Source: Gigaspora margarita (lineage: Eukaryota; Glomeromycota; Glomeromycetes; Diversisporales; Gigasporaceae). From it: DNA of 64,000 nucleotides. Below, piece after piece: positions 1-11,549 of the stretch. Each line of letters starts with the position of its first letter. Position 1 is the stretch's first letter. Both the position numbers and the translations under genes were made by a program. The stretch is taken from assembly GCA_009809945.1 (NCBI GenBank), contig WTPW01000957.1, positions 20,516 through 84,515 on the forward strand, read 5' to 3'. Below the pieces are notes generated by a model. That model made no database searches, was not told the DNA's origin, and saw only the letters and a program-made list of their open reading frames with translations.

Positions 1-2886
1 GACATATGGATAAATGCAAAAAAATCGAAACTGATAATCTGTAACACAAAGAAGGAAAAGGAAGAAAGGTGCATTGCCCTAGGAGGCGAGACAGTAAAGG
101 AGGAGGGTGATAGTAAAGTAACAAGATTTTTAGGAATATGGCTTAATTGCAAGCTCAAAGAATCGTTGGTTCGTGCAAAGGCTAAAGAAGTAATTAGAGC
201 AACGGTGCAGCAATTAGGAAAAAAAAGGATTACGCTAAGCCAAGTAGCATACATTAATAATATGTGCATCCTTCCAAAGTTATGTTACATCCTCCAAGCA
301 GTCAAGTTGTCGACAAAAGCAATAGACCAGATACAAGCACCCTTTCTGCGCTTAGCAAAAAACAAAGCAGGATTCCAAACAACAGAAAGTGGAGCGGTCA
401 TAAGCCACAAGGATATAGGGAACTGCAAACAGCTCAAAAATGAATTGGTTTCCAAACAAATTACAGGATTATATCATAGATTAAATGAGAAAGGGGCAGT
501 CGAAGTGGTAACAGAAATCCGTATAAAACAGGTGTATTTGCTAGCAGGCCTACCAAAAAGAAGCAGCCTCAAGGAGTGCGACTCAAATATTCCAAAAATC
601 TGGAAACACAACTTGGCATGTCTAACCCTCATAAGAATGAACGATTTGCAGTTGAGCTTCAGACCAGACCAAAGAGAATGGGGTCTAGTAGAAAAAGGGA
701 ACAGAATTGCAAGTGTACTAGGAAAAAACTTCACATTTGCTTGCGCAAAAATTCTTAAAGACCAAAACCTCTTCTACGTACAACAGCTTCTGGACATTCA
801 GGGAAGAAGAATGCTAACATGGAGTCAGTTCAGATTAAGTAGAGGCCAAGCACGCAAAGGACGGAAAGCAAAATGGTTCTCGTTGCTAGAGGAAGGAGTC
901 CTAGAAAAAGCAGAAAATAGAAAGGTCAAAGAAGTTTTCGCGGCGAGCCCATCAAACAAGCTAGCCATTAAAATAAAACTGGATGAGATAAAAGAAGATC
1001 AACGTAAAAAAGAATGGGTTCTAGTATCAAAAGAAGCCAACCTATGCGATATAAGANGAGTAGTAGAAAAGAAACAGGNGAAGATCCGCACAGAGCATTG
1101 GATACAAGATTCACAAAATGTATCGAAAGAAACAATCGTAAGGAAATGTGAGGGTTGTAAGTATAACAAAAGTGAACAAAACCAGGTATGCAAGAAGTGG
1201 ACCCAAAGAAATGAAATAATAGGAGTTCTGCCTACCAAACCGCTCCCAAACGGCAAACGAAAATTGGATATAGACCTAGGTACAGTTCTGAGATGGGGAA
1301 AAAAAAGAAAAACAGACGAGAATAGAGAATTAGAACTCCCACAGAAATTGGAGGAGGTACAAGAGTTAGGAATAGAAATTATTAGAAACCAAAAGCTTAG
1401 TTTAGAATTAGAAGAATTAATGATTAGAAAATACAAAAAAAATAGATTAGAAAATAGAGAAAATTTAGTGTTTTATACGGATGGCTCCCTGGTTAGAACA
1501 TCAACAGAGAAGGGAGGAATGGTTAGAATGGGAGCAAGTTGGGTTCAAGTAGGTTTAGACAAGGAGGAAATTCTAGATACAGGCTATGTAGGTACCCAGG
1601 AATGGCTATCGTCTACCAAACCGGAGCTAATAGCAATTTGGTTAGCCTTACTAACGGCACCAGAGAAAACTAAAGTTCAGATCAACACAGATAGCAAGGT
1701 CGCAATAAGCAATATAGATGCCAGTAATGTAGATCACACAAGCAGGTTTTGGCTAAGACAAAAAAACCAAAATATAACGCGAAGCATTCACAAATTAATA
1801 AGGTTGAAGGAAATACATCTTTCTCTAGTCAAAGTCAAGGGCCATAGTGGGATTTTATGGAATGAGATAGCAGACCACTTAGCTAGACAAGGATCGGAAT
1901 TATTAGACCAACAAAGATGCATTACTTCATTGCCCCCAGTTCAAAGTGTAGAAATGTACTGGAAGGACAAGAAGGTCGAACAACTGGGAGGTGACTTTGT
2001 CAAAGTTCTAATGAACCTTAAAGTGGGCTTAGAGTGGCGCCTATCAGAATCAGTTTCCAAAGAAGAACTACAAGATGGAAAACTGAAATTCAAATGGTCA
2101 CTATTGTGGAACAGAATTAAAAGACAGAGTGGGATAAGATGTACTTCAACAAGAAAGAATAGGAGGCTAGGCGGTCTCTTCAAATGCCTCCAAAAGAAAT
2201 TACCAGTTTTAAAAATTCTGGCAAAACAGCGCGAAGACTTATACAAGAAAAGTAAATGTATAAGCTGCAAGGACGGAAAGGAAGAAAACCAAGACCACTT
2301 ATCAGAATGTCCTAAATATGAAGCACTATGGTGTGATCTAGAAGAAACAGTAATTCAGGCTGCATGGACAGGAGTACCCGCTAAACTTCGGCGAGCAAGT
2401 AACACGGAACAGCTTAAGGTAGCATTCTGGGGCAAAACGCAGGATGAGAAGATAAATACAAGAAGGGGTCTGGTCAAAGGGCTAGTAAGAGAAAGCGCAT
2501 ACATGAAGGTCCTAGAAGCTCTAGAAGGAAAAGTAAAGGAGGCCGTATCCTTCTGTGACACAGCAAGTATTGTGGCCTGGAACATTTTTTATGAAGAGAT
2601 CTGGAGAACGCGATGCGAGATCTTCATAGAATGGGAGAAAAGTAATGGAATCGCTAGAAGGAACAAGATAGCGAAGAAAGAGAAAAAGAAAAAAAGATCG
2701 AAGAAGTATAAGGAAAAGGACAAGGGAAAAGAAGCCGTACCAAAAGCAGAAAAAGGAAAAACAAGACCCCGCCAGAAGTCGAAGGAAAAGAAAACGGAGG
2801 AAAAGTGTAAAAGAGACGACTTATGGGAGAACGCAGTAGAGATGTTAATAATAAAAGGAGAAAAGCCATTTTGGTATGGCTTATAG
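1..2886 (+). CDS. LINE ORF2, C-terminal half (RT thumb, RNase H, zinc knuckle), partial at window edge
   Basis: Open from base 1 to the TAG/TAA region at 2886 in one frame, so the start lies outside the window; the ATG-like start inside it is not the real one. The first ~55 residues resemble the end of the RT palm/thumb (motif FLGIWLN), followed by a region matching the second LINE at 13.5-19 kb (SQVAYINN..LPKLCYILQ versus SQLVYINNQVLLPKLEYMLQ). An RNase H domain starts near base 1470 with FYTDGS, then STKPELIAI, INTDSKVAI and KGHSGILWNEIADHLA, giving the D-E-D-D catalytic set. A C-x2-C-x8-H-x4-C knuckle (CISCKDG...HLSEC) follows near 2255-2310, then a Lys/Arg-rich tail. It would act in target-primed reverse transcription of its own RNA. 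Two single Ns fall inside (1057, 1079); no stop is seen, so this copy could be coding-competent over the visible part. Confidence 0.92.
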   Translation, partial: DIWINAKKSKLIICNTKKEKEERCIALGGETVKEEGDSKVTRFLGIWLNCKLKESLVRAKAKEVIRATVQQLGKKRITLSQVAYINNMCILPKLCYILQAVKLSTKAIDQIQAPFLRLAKNKAGFQTTESGAVISHKDIGNCKQLKNELVSKQITGLYHRLNEKGAVEVVTEIRIKQVYLLAGLPKRSSLKECDSNIPKIWKHNLACLTLIRMNDLQLSFRPDQREWGLVEKGNRIASVLGKNFTFACAKILKDQNLFYVQQLLDIQGRRMLTWSQFRLSRGQARKGRKAKWFSLLEEGVLEKAENRKVKEVFAASPSNKLAIKIKLDEIKEDQRKKEWVLVSKEANLCDIRXVVEKKQXKIRTEHWIQDSQNVSKETIVRKCEGCKYNKSEQNQVCKKWTQRNEIIGVLPTKPLPNGKRKLDIDLGTVLRWGKKRKTDENRELELPQKLEEVQELGIEIIRNQKLSLELEELMIRKYKKNRLENRENLVFYTDGSLVRTSTEKGGMVRMGASWVQVGLDKEEILDTGYVGTQEWLSSTKPELIAIWLALLTAPEKTKVQINTDSKVAISNIDASNVDHTSRFWLRQKNQNITRSIHKLIRLKEIHLSLVKVKGHSGILWNEIADHLARQGSELLDQQRCITSLPPVQSVEMYWKDKKVEQLGGDFVKVLMNLKVGLEWRLSESVSKEELQDGKLKFKWSLLWNRIKRQSGIRCTSTRKNRRLGGLFKCLQKKLPVLKILAKQREDLYKKSKCISCKDGKEENQDHLSECPKYEALWCDLEETVIQAAWTGVPAKLRRASNTEQLKVAFWGKTQDEKINTRRGLVKGLVRESAYMKVLEALEGKVKEAVSFCDTASIVAWNIFYEEIWRTRCEIFIEWEKSNGIARRNKIAKKEKKKKRSKKYKEKDKGKEAVPKAEKGKTRPRQKSKEKKTEEKCKRDDLWENAVEMLIIKGEKPFWYGL

Positions 2887-3086
2887 GCGAGTCGGACACA
2901 CCTTCTATTTGAACCAAGGTTCAAATAGTGCGGCAGGTCGCACCTGGGTACCTTAATAATAGCCGAGTGATGTCAAACTTAGATATTAAATAATTATTTG
3001 TATAGTCTTAGATAGTACAATTCTCTTAATAAAAAGTAGTGGCGAGACTGCCTAAGTTTTAAAAAAAAAAAAAATAAAAATAAAAA
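2887..3086 (+). mobile_element. 3' UTR and poly-A tail of the LINE at 1-2886
   Basis: The ORF is followed by about 170 bp of untranslated sequence ending in CTTAATAAA, a GGCGAGAC-x2-GCCTAAG tag and a poly-A run at 3061-3086 with interspersed T. At 2905-2928 a perfect 11-bp stem (CTATTTGAACC / GGTTCAAATAG) surrounds an AA centre, a plausible structure for recognition by the reverse transcriptase. Nearly the same terminal tag plus poly-A appears at 58861-58914, so the tag is a family signature. The 5' end is outside the window, so no target duplication can be defined. Confidence 0.85.
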
Positions 3087-3936
3087 GTTTTATTGAAATT
3101 AGGTGCTGATAAAAAGCTTTGCATTGTATAAAACTTTTTATCGTGAATTAATGACTAAGTTTATAGAGCTTTGAAAGCACCGTTGGTATTGTTATTTACG
3201 CTTCGCAGAATTATTCACTTTGAGATATTATTTTAGAATTATAAAAAGGATCAATTTTTTTAAAATGATAGTTTTATTTATTTATTTATTTAAATGGTAT
3301 ATAGTGGAATTTAGGATATCGAATATCTTATGGTTAGGAGAATAAACACATATCAACGTGCGATTTTCTTTCAGCCTTGACTAGAATTATATGGAATAGA
3401 TGACATATAGTAAGATAAATATGGTTTTTGTTAGAGATTAATGAACGCCTTTTAAATACAATTATAAGGTGATTATTTCAAAACAACAAAATAAGCTAGA
3501 CTATATGATTAACCGATTAAATATTGGTGAATTGTATCATTGAGCTATCATTTCGATATGTATTGTTGTAAATTGATTCTATAATAATCATTTTAAACAT
3601 TAATTGAATTAGAATCAATTCTTACTGTCTTATATTATAGTGCTTTGCAAAAAATGTGACTTGGTGATTTTTTAATGATTATGGATAATTTGTTACCTTT
3701 GTATTTTTGATTGGTTACGTAGCTCTTTTTTTGTTTTCTTCAGTTTTTACTGATTAAAACTCATAGACTTTACTAATTTCTTTAAATTTCTTTTCAGGTT
3801 TATATTTCTTTGAAATCAGTTTAATTCTTAAAAACTCAAAAAATCTATAAAATCACCAATTTCCACACGACATTGTGATCTGCAGAGGTCATATCTTTTT
3901 TTATTAATTCTGATTTTTTATTTTTTACAACTCTAC

Positions 3937-4010
3937 ATTGAGGTGGGCAAATTTTTTTAGCTGTTATTGAGGTGAGCGATGGTATTATTGAGGTGGGCAA
4001 ATTTTTTTTA
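3937..4010. repeat. Three short direct repeats of ATTGAGGTGRGC
   Basis: The 12-mer occurs at about 3937, 3964 and 3986; the outer two continue with a shared CAAATTTTTTT. Function unknown. Confidence 0.55.
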
Positions 4011-5599
4011 GTTAATTATTAAAGCAACCCGAATTACGCAAATTAAAAATTCTTCTTTTTTAGTTGGGTTAGGATTTTTGTTTAGGTTTTTGTTCTGATA
4101 CCATTAAAATATTACTCATGCTTAAACATTTAGCAAAACCGAACATGCAAATTTGTATATACTGCTTCTTATTATCTAGCTTATTTTTAAATAATTCTAG
4201 ATAATGCAGTAGGCCGTTTTCATATTATTGTATTATGTGATTGCAAATCTTTTTTAAGAAGTTTTTGCATTACAATACTTAATCAGATTACTTAAGACTA
4301 CAATTTGGGCTAGTCTTGCAATTTTTTTTTATTTTAAGAGTTCAGCAGGGCGATCTTCAAAAGCATGGACACATGATGAGACGCCATAACCACTGCATAA
4401 TTTTTAGCTATAGTGTCTTATTATGTGCCTGTACTTCTGGTGGTCACCCTTGTTATTTTACAATTGTACAATTAAGACAATTGTAATTGAATATGGTTTG
4501 CGATTTGTATTGTTTTTTTATAATTATAGTATTAGAATTTGAAACCAGATTTGATTTTTTTTGTTAGAGTATTTCTGTACTTTATTTTTATTCGAAACTC
4601 ATTATTGTTAAAATAAATCTGTAATAATTTAAATTTATAAGGGCTAAAATTTGAAATTATACTTCTATGTATTATTTTTGTGTATATACAATAAATAATT
4701 TTGTAGCACAAATAAAAGATCGAGTTGTAGATATAGAATTAGCTATTAAATGCTGTAATTTACCGTGGAAGATATCCCTTTGATCGATACCCCCCTTGAT
4801 TTGTACCGGGTATATTTCAAGATGGTGTTTTGTAAGAGACCTGGATACAAATCAAAGGCCGATTTACTAATAATAATTTTTTACTTATGGCTAATATATG
4901 CTATTTACAAAAGACTCCACACACTGTACCCTATACTATACAAAGTACTCAGATACAAATAAATTTTTTACTACGTGAAATTATCGTACCCAGGTATCTT
5001 ATATAGTAAATTATGGTAATGTTTTTTTAAAAAATTTATTAAATTTTTTTAACCAACCAAAATTTTGAATTAATTATTAGGTGGGGGGTAGGGGGGTGGT
5101 TACTTAGTAGACCCTAATTATCTGATAAATGGCGCTCCCCTTATACACAAGGGTACATATTTAAATCTCGTGCCTTCGGCACGGAATATGAATCTGTATG
5201 TAACTGGGTTATTCACTACAACCTATACAATAACTATAATTAATCAATCAATTATATGTTGCGACAGCTGTGATCGTGATGTTGATTATTAGTGAACTTT
5301 GAGGTGACTGCTCTGGCAAGCTCAGATATACAATTAACTTTTATAAGTAATTAGGTTTTAACTTATCAAGATATTAATACAGATGTCGTATAACGCTCCT
5401 TTTTGACACATAATGCGTTCATAACATATTCGTTAGTGCAATTCTGAAAAAAAAATAAAAAAAGACATTGTTATAGAATTATCACGCACAATAAAACAAA
5501 AACAAAATCCTGCCCTTAAACAAGAAGCCTCAACTGAAGCACTAAACTACCATAAAAAGGGATTGTCTAAAGCAGAGTAGAATCACGTGACAATTGGCC

Positions 5600-5815
5600 A
5601 ATCAAATTATCGAATTTTGATGATTTTTGGTAAAGCAAACAAAAAAAAGAAGCGAAAACCTTGAAAAATACAAAAAATATCAATCTAAACATACCTTGGT
5701 ATTTTAATTAAGAATGTCGGGAAGGCAATTTTGCTTATATATTAGAATCTAAAACTACTCTAATCCTAACTTAAGATGACCCCAACCCTTAAGTTAATTT
5801 GATAAAATATATTAT
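5600..5815 (+). repeat. Interspersed repeat family A, copy 1
   Basis: It carries the core ATGTCGGGAAGGCAATTTT at about 5713-5732, also present at about 19558-19577 and, inverted and diverged, at about 21880-21905 and 22590-22610. Upstream it shares an A-rich and CAATCAAAT-like stretch with those copies. Boundaries are approximate. Confidence 0.5.
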
Positions 5816-6934
5816 AAGAATCTACTCCACTTTAGACATCCCCCTTCAGGGACATGAAAAAATTTGGATCCAAATTTATCCATGTAAATCCAAATATCTA
5901 GACATTTTCCATATAAATCCAAATTTTGACCATTTCTTATAAAGTTGTGAATTTTATTAGTTAGAAAACCAAAAACGTGATCATTAGCTAATCAAATCTA
6001 TCAAAAAATTTAATATTAGCGATGCTATTTTTACTATTATATTTTGACTACAATCTAATAGTTTGGTCCTGCAATACAATATTATGTTGGGCATTATTCC
6101 AGAATTAAAGAATTACATTATGCAATCAAGAAAAAATATGGGAAAAGGTTGAGCATTGGAGGCGCAAATTATTTTGGAGTTAGCATTAATGATTGTGTTA
6201 CTAATTCTGCAAGATTGGTACTTGATTTGCTTAGAAATAAAGACAAAAGGTAATTGTTACCGGATTGGAAAGAGTCGAAGGAATTGAATTAAAAATTTTA
6301 AGTTATGTAAAATTTATAGAGTTATTTATCAACGTTAAGAATACTGAGATAACTTTATGTATTAATGTATCTGGTTTTATATCACTTTATTTAAAAATAT
6401 AGTATCCTCTGTTTCGTTTCGGACAAATTAACATTGAGATTCATTAAAACATTAAAATACTTTACAACAAGAAATAAATGATTATTATTCTTTACATATA
6501 AACCAATTATTCAAAACTAATTATATTAGACTTAATAACTTTTGTTACTAATTATTAAATTTGAATAACAAATTATTGTAAGAGAAAATTCAGGTTTAAT
6601 ATTTGAATATATTAGGTTCTTGTATCGTGTTTGGGCCCGTCAACTGTAATAAGTTTTGGCTTATGACAAATTAAATTTTTTGTAAATATATTAATTTATA
6701 AACTTCTTATACAAAGTTTCATTGTTTTCTAGCAGCTCAGTAATATTACCTAATGTGTATATTGTTTGGGGTCCTCCTTGTATTAAGCAAATTCCGGACC
6801 ACCGGTTTCAAAATTTTAGGTCGAGTATCTCAAAATTTTCCGTATATTTAGTATTTAAAAATGTGCTGAAAACTTTTGCTTAAAGGGCATAAGTTTTGCG
6901 TTTGGTTTTTACACAAAATTCTGTGGTTTTATTA

Positions 6935-7088
6935 CAGTCAAACCTCCAATGATCATAAGTATGCATTTGCAAAGGATGTGTATTTATAGAGAGTAATTTT
7001 TAAATGCCATTGTTAGTTGGGACTGAGTTATAGGCGAAATTATAGAGGGTGTGCATTTATAGAGCGTGCATATATAGAGGTTTGAATG
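6935..7088. mobile_element. Small TA-flanked TIR element (pogo/Tc1-mariner-like MITE)
   Basis: The 154-bp unit begins CAGTCAAACCTC and ends GAGGTTTGAATG, so 11 of 12 terminal bases pair as an inverted repeat. It is flanked by TA at 6933-6934 and 7089-7090. A CAGT-type end and TA duplication are characteristic of pogo/Tigger and other Tc1-mariner non-autonomous elements. Internal repeats of TGCATTTATAGAG are visible. No coding capacity. Confidence 0.65.
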
Positions 7089-9096
7089 TATCTTCAGCCC
7101 AGCCTTAAATACTTGTATACGAATGTGGCGCGTATTATTTAATTTTTTGGTAATTAAAATTAAAACAAGACAATAACAAGTAATCTTGTATGCAATTTTA
7201 TTATTAATACTTTTCCAAAAGTGCTATTATGTCAGATTAATGCTATATAAACCATTATTTCGCTAAATTTGTAATGTCTCCTAAAATTGAAATCTTCATT
7301 GGATCAAGAAACATTGGCTTAATCATTTCTTTTTGTTTTGATTCTTTTTGTTTAATGTTCATTTTAACAGATGATTGGTATTGAATAGCTGCATCATTGA
7401 CAATTGTCTAGAAAGATAAATCGATATTAATAATGATGGCATAAAGTTTGCACAATTTGTCATTTACTTACTCTTATTTTATTTAAAACCTGGTAACATT
7501 GTAGAACAGTTCCCCAGGATGTAAAGCATCGTGGAAGTTCAAATTCACCAATGAGGATCATCCGATAAATTCTGTCAAATCGAAGATCTATTGTATAAGC
7601 TCGTCCCAGAAACCCTAGAAGAAAGTTAATTTATCAATACAGAAACCTAGCAACTACTTGCAATAAGTGTCAGTCTTTGTTCACCTACCAATTACTTGCA
7701 GGCCGCATATAACTGGATCATCTACTCCATCTTCAATTGCTTTATCTAAGGAGCATTTCAACATTTTACCAAGACAGACTAAATCCTCATTGACAAGGGC
7801 ATCTCTTGTGTTTGGTGGTTTAACTTCGCCGATTAGCAACTCTACATGCTTGTTGGGATTTGTTGTTCGAACAGTAAAATCAGGCTTCATGCCTATTAGT
7901 ATTGAATCAAATCGCTTTTGCACGATTGATTAAGATTTTAAAACTTTGTTTGCCCTATGAATAAAAGCAAAAACAGGTGCAATTACTTCATATTGTAGGT
8001 ATAATAAACTTATCAATTATTAATAAATACCCTTCCAAAATTATTCTTTTATTGTTTTTGAAGAAAGGTCTTATAATGATTGGCATTACAGTTTGAATAA
8101 TGTGGGTTTCTTCTATAATGCGATGTCTTGCAAATGAAGATTGCTCATTGTTAATCCTGTAACAAAACGAGAATAAGCTTATTATAAGAGAAATTTTATT
8201 GTTGTTATTTACAAAACATACAAATTTTCGAAGATCTCCAACATTATTTCTTCTTCTTCACTTAAGGCCTCAAAATTTCGCAAGTAACGCCTTACAGCTG
8301 CTTGACGTTCTTCACGATTTGGACTTTCAATTGAAATCTGAAAATATAAAAAGTTCATTTAAGAAGGACTAGTATTCTTCCTTAAAAGAAATGCAACAGG
8401 CTCAATATATTACTTTAATGATATTCGTAGCTAAATTAAAAATTTTATCAGGGATTGGTTCATATGGGAATAGTTTTCGAAATTCAGTAAAAATTTCTTT
8501 CCACAATTTGTCATCGAAATAGTTCCATAACCCTTGCGGATTTTCTTCCTCAAAAACAAAAATGTGGCTTAGGGCTCTGCAAAATTGAGAATAATTAATC
8601 ACAGATACATTTTTGCCACCAAAATTACAATTAGTACTTATAGCTCTTCAATGGCATTTAAAGTGACGGTCATAGCTTTACATTTTTCAATCACTAGTCT
8701 ACGATATTCAACACATTTCTCTGAAATGTCAATATTATTTACAATCCACTATTGGAATGATAAAAATGATGAATAAAAAATCGGTTATAATGTTTCATTT
8801 ATGTATTAAAAAATACCAACCCGAATTGAATTTTCATTTAAATGCCATTGAGTGTCACCTAAACCAGTGAAATAGCATGTAAGATCGTTAGGCGTATCTG
8901 TCTTAATAAATTCTTCATCAACTGTGGAACTAGAAGACGATGGTAAGTAAGATGAATCCATAGTTGAAATAGATGGGGATATTTCTCTGTCAAATCTGAA
9001 CTGTAAATGCATCTAAAATAAGATTTTGGTTGAGAAAACTTATTAAAGCAATAAGAAATATAGCTACCGGTACTTGATTTTCTGAATTTTCTTGAA

Positions 9097-9204
9097 TCAA
9101 CTCATCTTGTGATGGAAGGTGAGTCAACTCATTTTGTGATGGAAGGTGAGTCAACTCATTTTGTGATGGAAGGTGAGTCAACTCATCTTGTGATGGAAGG
9201 TGAG
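9097..9204 (-). repeat. 27-bp coding minisatellite, four units
   Basis: Four nearly identical 27-bp units in exon 3 of the gene at 7255-9927, encoding THLPS-Q-(N/D)-EL. The period is a multiple of three, so copy-number change keeps the frame. Confidence 0.85.
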
Positions 9205-9414
9205 CAGTAGCATTACCCCTGGGGAAATAATCCTCTATTTTCTTACGTTTTCTATTATCAGTCTAAATTAAGAAGGTCGTAACAGTTAAAGAAAAATGTA
9301 TTAACAATTTTAGTTAAAAAAAAAAAGCATTGTTACCTCTCCTCTAATAGACGCGACCTGTTGCGCACGTTCAATTTTCCACTTTTTTACTTTAGTTTTA
9401 TCTGGACAATCACC

Positions 9415-9630
9415 CTAAAACAGGAAGTTGGTTAATTAGTAGTATTCTTAAATATTTGTATTTCATTCTATCCTAACTTTTGCGCCATCAGACGAACTAG
9501 GTGACTAACAGTGCCAGTAGTCTAACAGACAGATCACCTGAGTCCCAACACTGTCTTCGTGGCTCGTCAAACAAACATTAATGATAGGGCATCTAGCAGA
9601 TCCCTATCACGCCACCAATCCTTAAAAAAC
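9415..9630 (-). other. Presumed intron with a GC-richer structured block
   Basis: Between candidate exons 1 and 2 lies a block (about 9475-9620) much richer in G+C than its surroundings, with small inverted repeats such as GATAGGG / CCCTATC (about 9582-9608) and GACGAAC / GCTCGTC. It is not coding in any frame. It could be a short retroposed (SINE-like) insertion or a structured RNA; the sequence does not decide. Confidence 0.35.
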
Positions 9631-9927
9631 CTTTTTATGCAAAACTTTAAAACTTGCCTTTGTATAAAGATCGAGAAGGTTTAAAGCTTTCTCACGTCTT
9701 TGACCGGTTTCTGTATTGGCAATACTTCTAAGCGACTTTAAATAACAGCCGATTTTTTGTCTAAAGGGTTCAATGGAACATTCTCTAAAAAAACCAAGCA
9801 CGTGCCATTCCGACGGAGGTTTGTTGAAATATTTATCGATCGTATTCATATCCATTTTAGATTTAAACTCTTTTACCGATTCTTTATTTATACGCGTCTG
9901 GACTCGCAGATGCAAATCAATTACCAT

Positions 9928-11549
9928 TGCTAACTAACGGCTCAGCTTGTGTTACGTGGAGCTGGTTTAGAGCCGTGAATGATTGCATAGTAGTTTGAAC
10001 TGGGTACAGCACGATAATTTGAACTGGGACATAGCACGATAGTTTGGGAACATTGATGGTAAAATTCTGGACGTACGTAGCAGATAATTAGAATCAATAA
10101 TAATTGTGGTGGCTGAAGATGAGGTTGAAGTTGGGTCTCTAATACCTACTAAAATTCGCTTAATTTTTTTCCAACACGAGTTCAGTTTCTGTTAAGTGTG
10201 TGAAAGAATTAGAAAAGAGAGTGAGCAAAAGTGTTTATATATATATATTTATAGCACAGCCACTATTGATTATGAAATAACTTTCGTCATCCATGTTTGT
10301 TATATTGCACGATGCTTACTTACATTGCATTATACGAATTAAAAAAAACATAAATATTTACGGATAACACGGTTATCCAATGCTCAGAACCCGGATTCGT
10401 ATTGTGTAATAAAACATTTATAATAGTACGGTAGTATGATAATAAGATAACAAGGGATTTAATAGTACAGTAGTATGATAAGATAACAAGGGATTTAAAA
10501 TTTGATGATATCTTCGACCAACCAGATTGGTCAAATTTGCGATTATTTCGAATTTGTCACACGTTGATTGGTTGAATTATTTAGTAATACCGTATTACAA
10601 AAATTTGTATTTAGCTCAACAAGATCTTAGATTCAAAGATCCCGCAAAAGATCCCACAATGGACAAAACTTTTACGTTAAAGGTTTGTTTCTAAGTTTAA
10701 TCTGTAATAGTTATACTGTTACGAAGTTTTTGCTTTCTTTGTTAATATCGTGGTCTAAAAATTTGTATTTACATTCAACAGACTTAGATTTAAGGATCCC
10801 GAAATCGGTTTTAAAATCCCAGAATAGACAAACTTTACTAGTAACAACGCTAAAGGATTTTAAGGTGCTGCATTTATTGGTATTTTGGTTTAAAAATTTG
10901 TACTAACATGTAACAAGATAGTTTTTACTATTCAAATAAGCAAAATTTTTACTAATAACGATTTTAAAGATTTGTTTTGTAGAACGTAAAACACCATTAC
11001 ATCTTTTTTTTTTATTAATATCTTGTACTGCATAGAATTAGTTAGGTAGACAGATATAATATGTTGGATTCAATAATAAATAAATATGAGCAAGATAATA
11101 TATATAAATTTTTTTTTTTTTCCTTTGACAATCTTGCTCTATATTTATTAGATATTTTTGCATTATGTTTACATATTACAAAGAAAAGCTATCTAAAATT
11201 TAAAAATAGGCCAATACCCGGCTTACTCAAATAGTGCCCAAGTATGATTGTCGTACTGGTGTTTGTCAAACAGAAGCTACAATGCGCTTTTGTCATATGT
11301 AAATCTTCTGCATATAACGAGGTACCCAGTTACCTTGATGATTTAACGAAAATGTTTTAATACTTAGTTCACCACGTTGGTGGTATCGAACTTGAGATTT
11401 GTGAAAAAACTGCTTCACGTGCGAGCTCCTTAATTGCTAATCCAGCTAAGATCGACACTGATTGCTATATCAATTTATTATAAAGATAAGGGATAAGAGT
11501 TATAATAATTTTAATACACGCGTTGAAATCTGAACACTTTGTCTTTAAA
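9928..11549. other. Spacer with two local repeat zones
   Basis: No gene is supportable. At 10421-10497 a ~38-bp unit (AATAGTACRGTAGTATGATAAG core) is duplicated in tandem. At about 10593-10975 three diverged units share TTTAAAAATTTGTA..ACA, AGATTTAAGGATCCC and ACTAATAACG-TAAAG motifs. Confidence 0.5.

Larger units (their letters stand above)
3087..6934. other. Gene-poor AT-rich spacer
   Basis: No reading frame here has recognisable protein character. The stretch holds a short direct repeat (3937-4010), a G-rich tract near 5081-5100 (two runs of six Gs), an imperfect inverted repeat at about 4793-4858 (TTGATTTGTA / TACAAATCAA) and a copy of an interspersed repeat near 5600-5815. Otherwise nothing supportable. 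Confidence 0.6.
7255..9927 (-). pseudogene. Multi-exon gene with PD-(D/E)XK-like motif, probably disrupted
   Basis: Candidate exons in transcription order: 9927-9631, 9414-9337, 9262-9068, 9012-8821, 8748-8642, 8576-8414, 8337-8213, 8156-8031, ~7892 (or 7914)-7689, 7614-7472, 7407-7255. Most boundaries are GT-AG with matching phase. Exon 3 has four 9-residue repeats (THLPSQNEL type); exon 9 holds KPDF followed ~17 residues later by LLIGEVKPP, the spacing of a PD-(D/E)XK nuclease fold. Exon 7 is acidic (LSEEEEIM). I do not recognise the whole protein; multi-exon families of this layout are numerous in Rhizophagus and some resemble Crinkler-type proteins. Two defects: the donor after exon 5 reads ATAAGT where GTAAGT would keep phase (otherwise an in-frame TAA follows), and exons 8 and 9 do not match in phase. 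The first donor (GTTTTT) is weak. The nuclease assignment is inference from a short motif. Confidence 0.6.

Noticed and set aside
999..2924. Several minus-strand frames under the first LINE
   Set aside because: Antisense shadows of a clearly coding ORF.
4765..4962. Plus-strand frame of 65 codons
   Set aside because: Starts at a non-ATG codon and shows no domain; overlaps an inverted repeat.
5081..5100. G-rich tract as a G-quadruplex regulator
   Set aside because: Runs could fold, but no gene is near and there is no supporting context.
7667..7933. Plus-strand frame of 88 codons
   Set aside because: Antisense shadow of exon 9 of the minus-strand gene, which has the motif content and splice sites.
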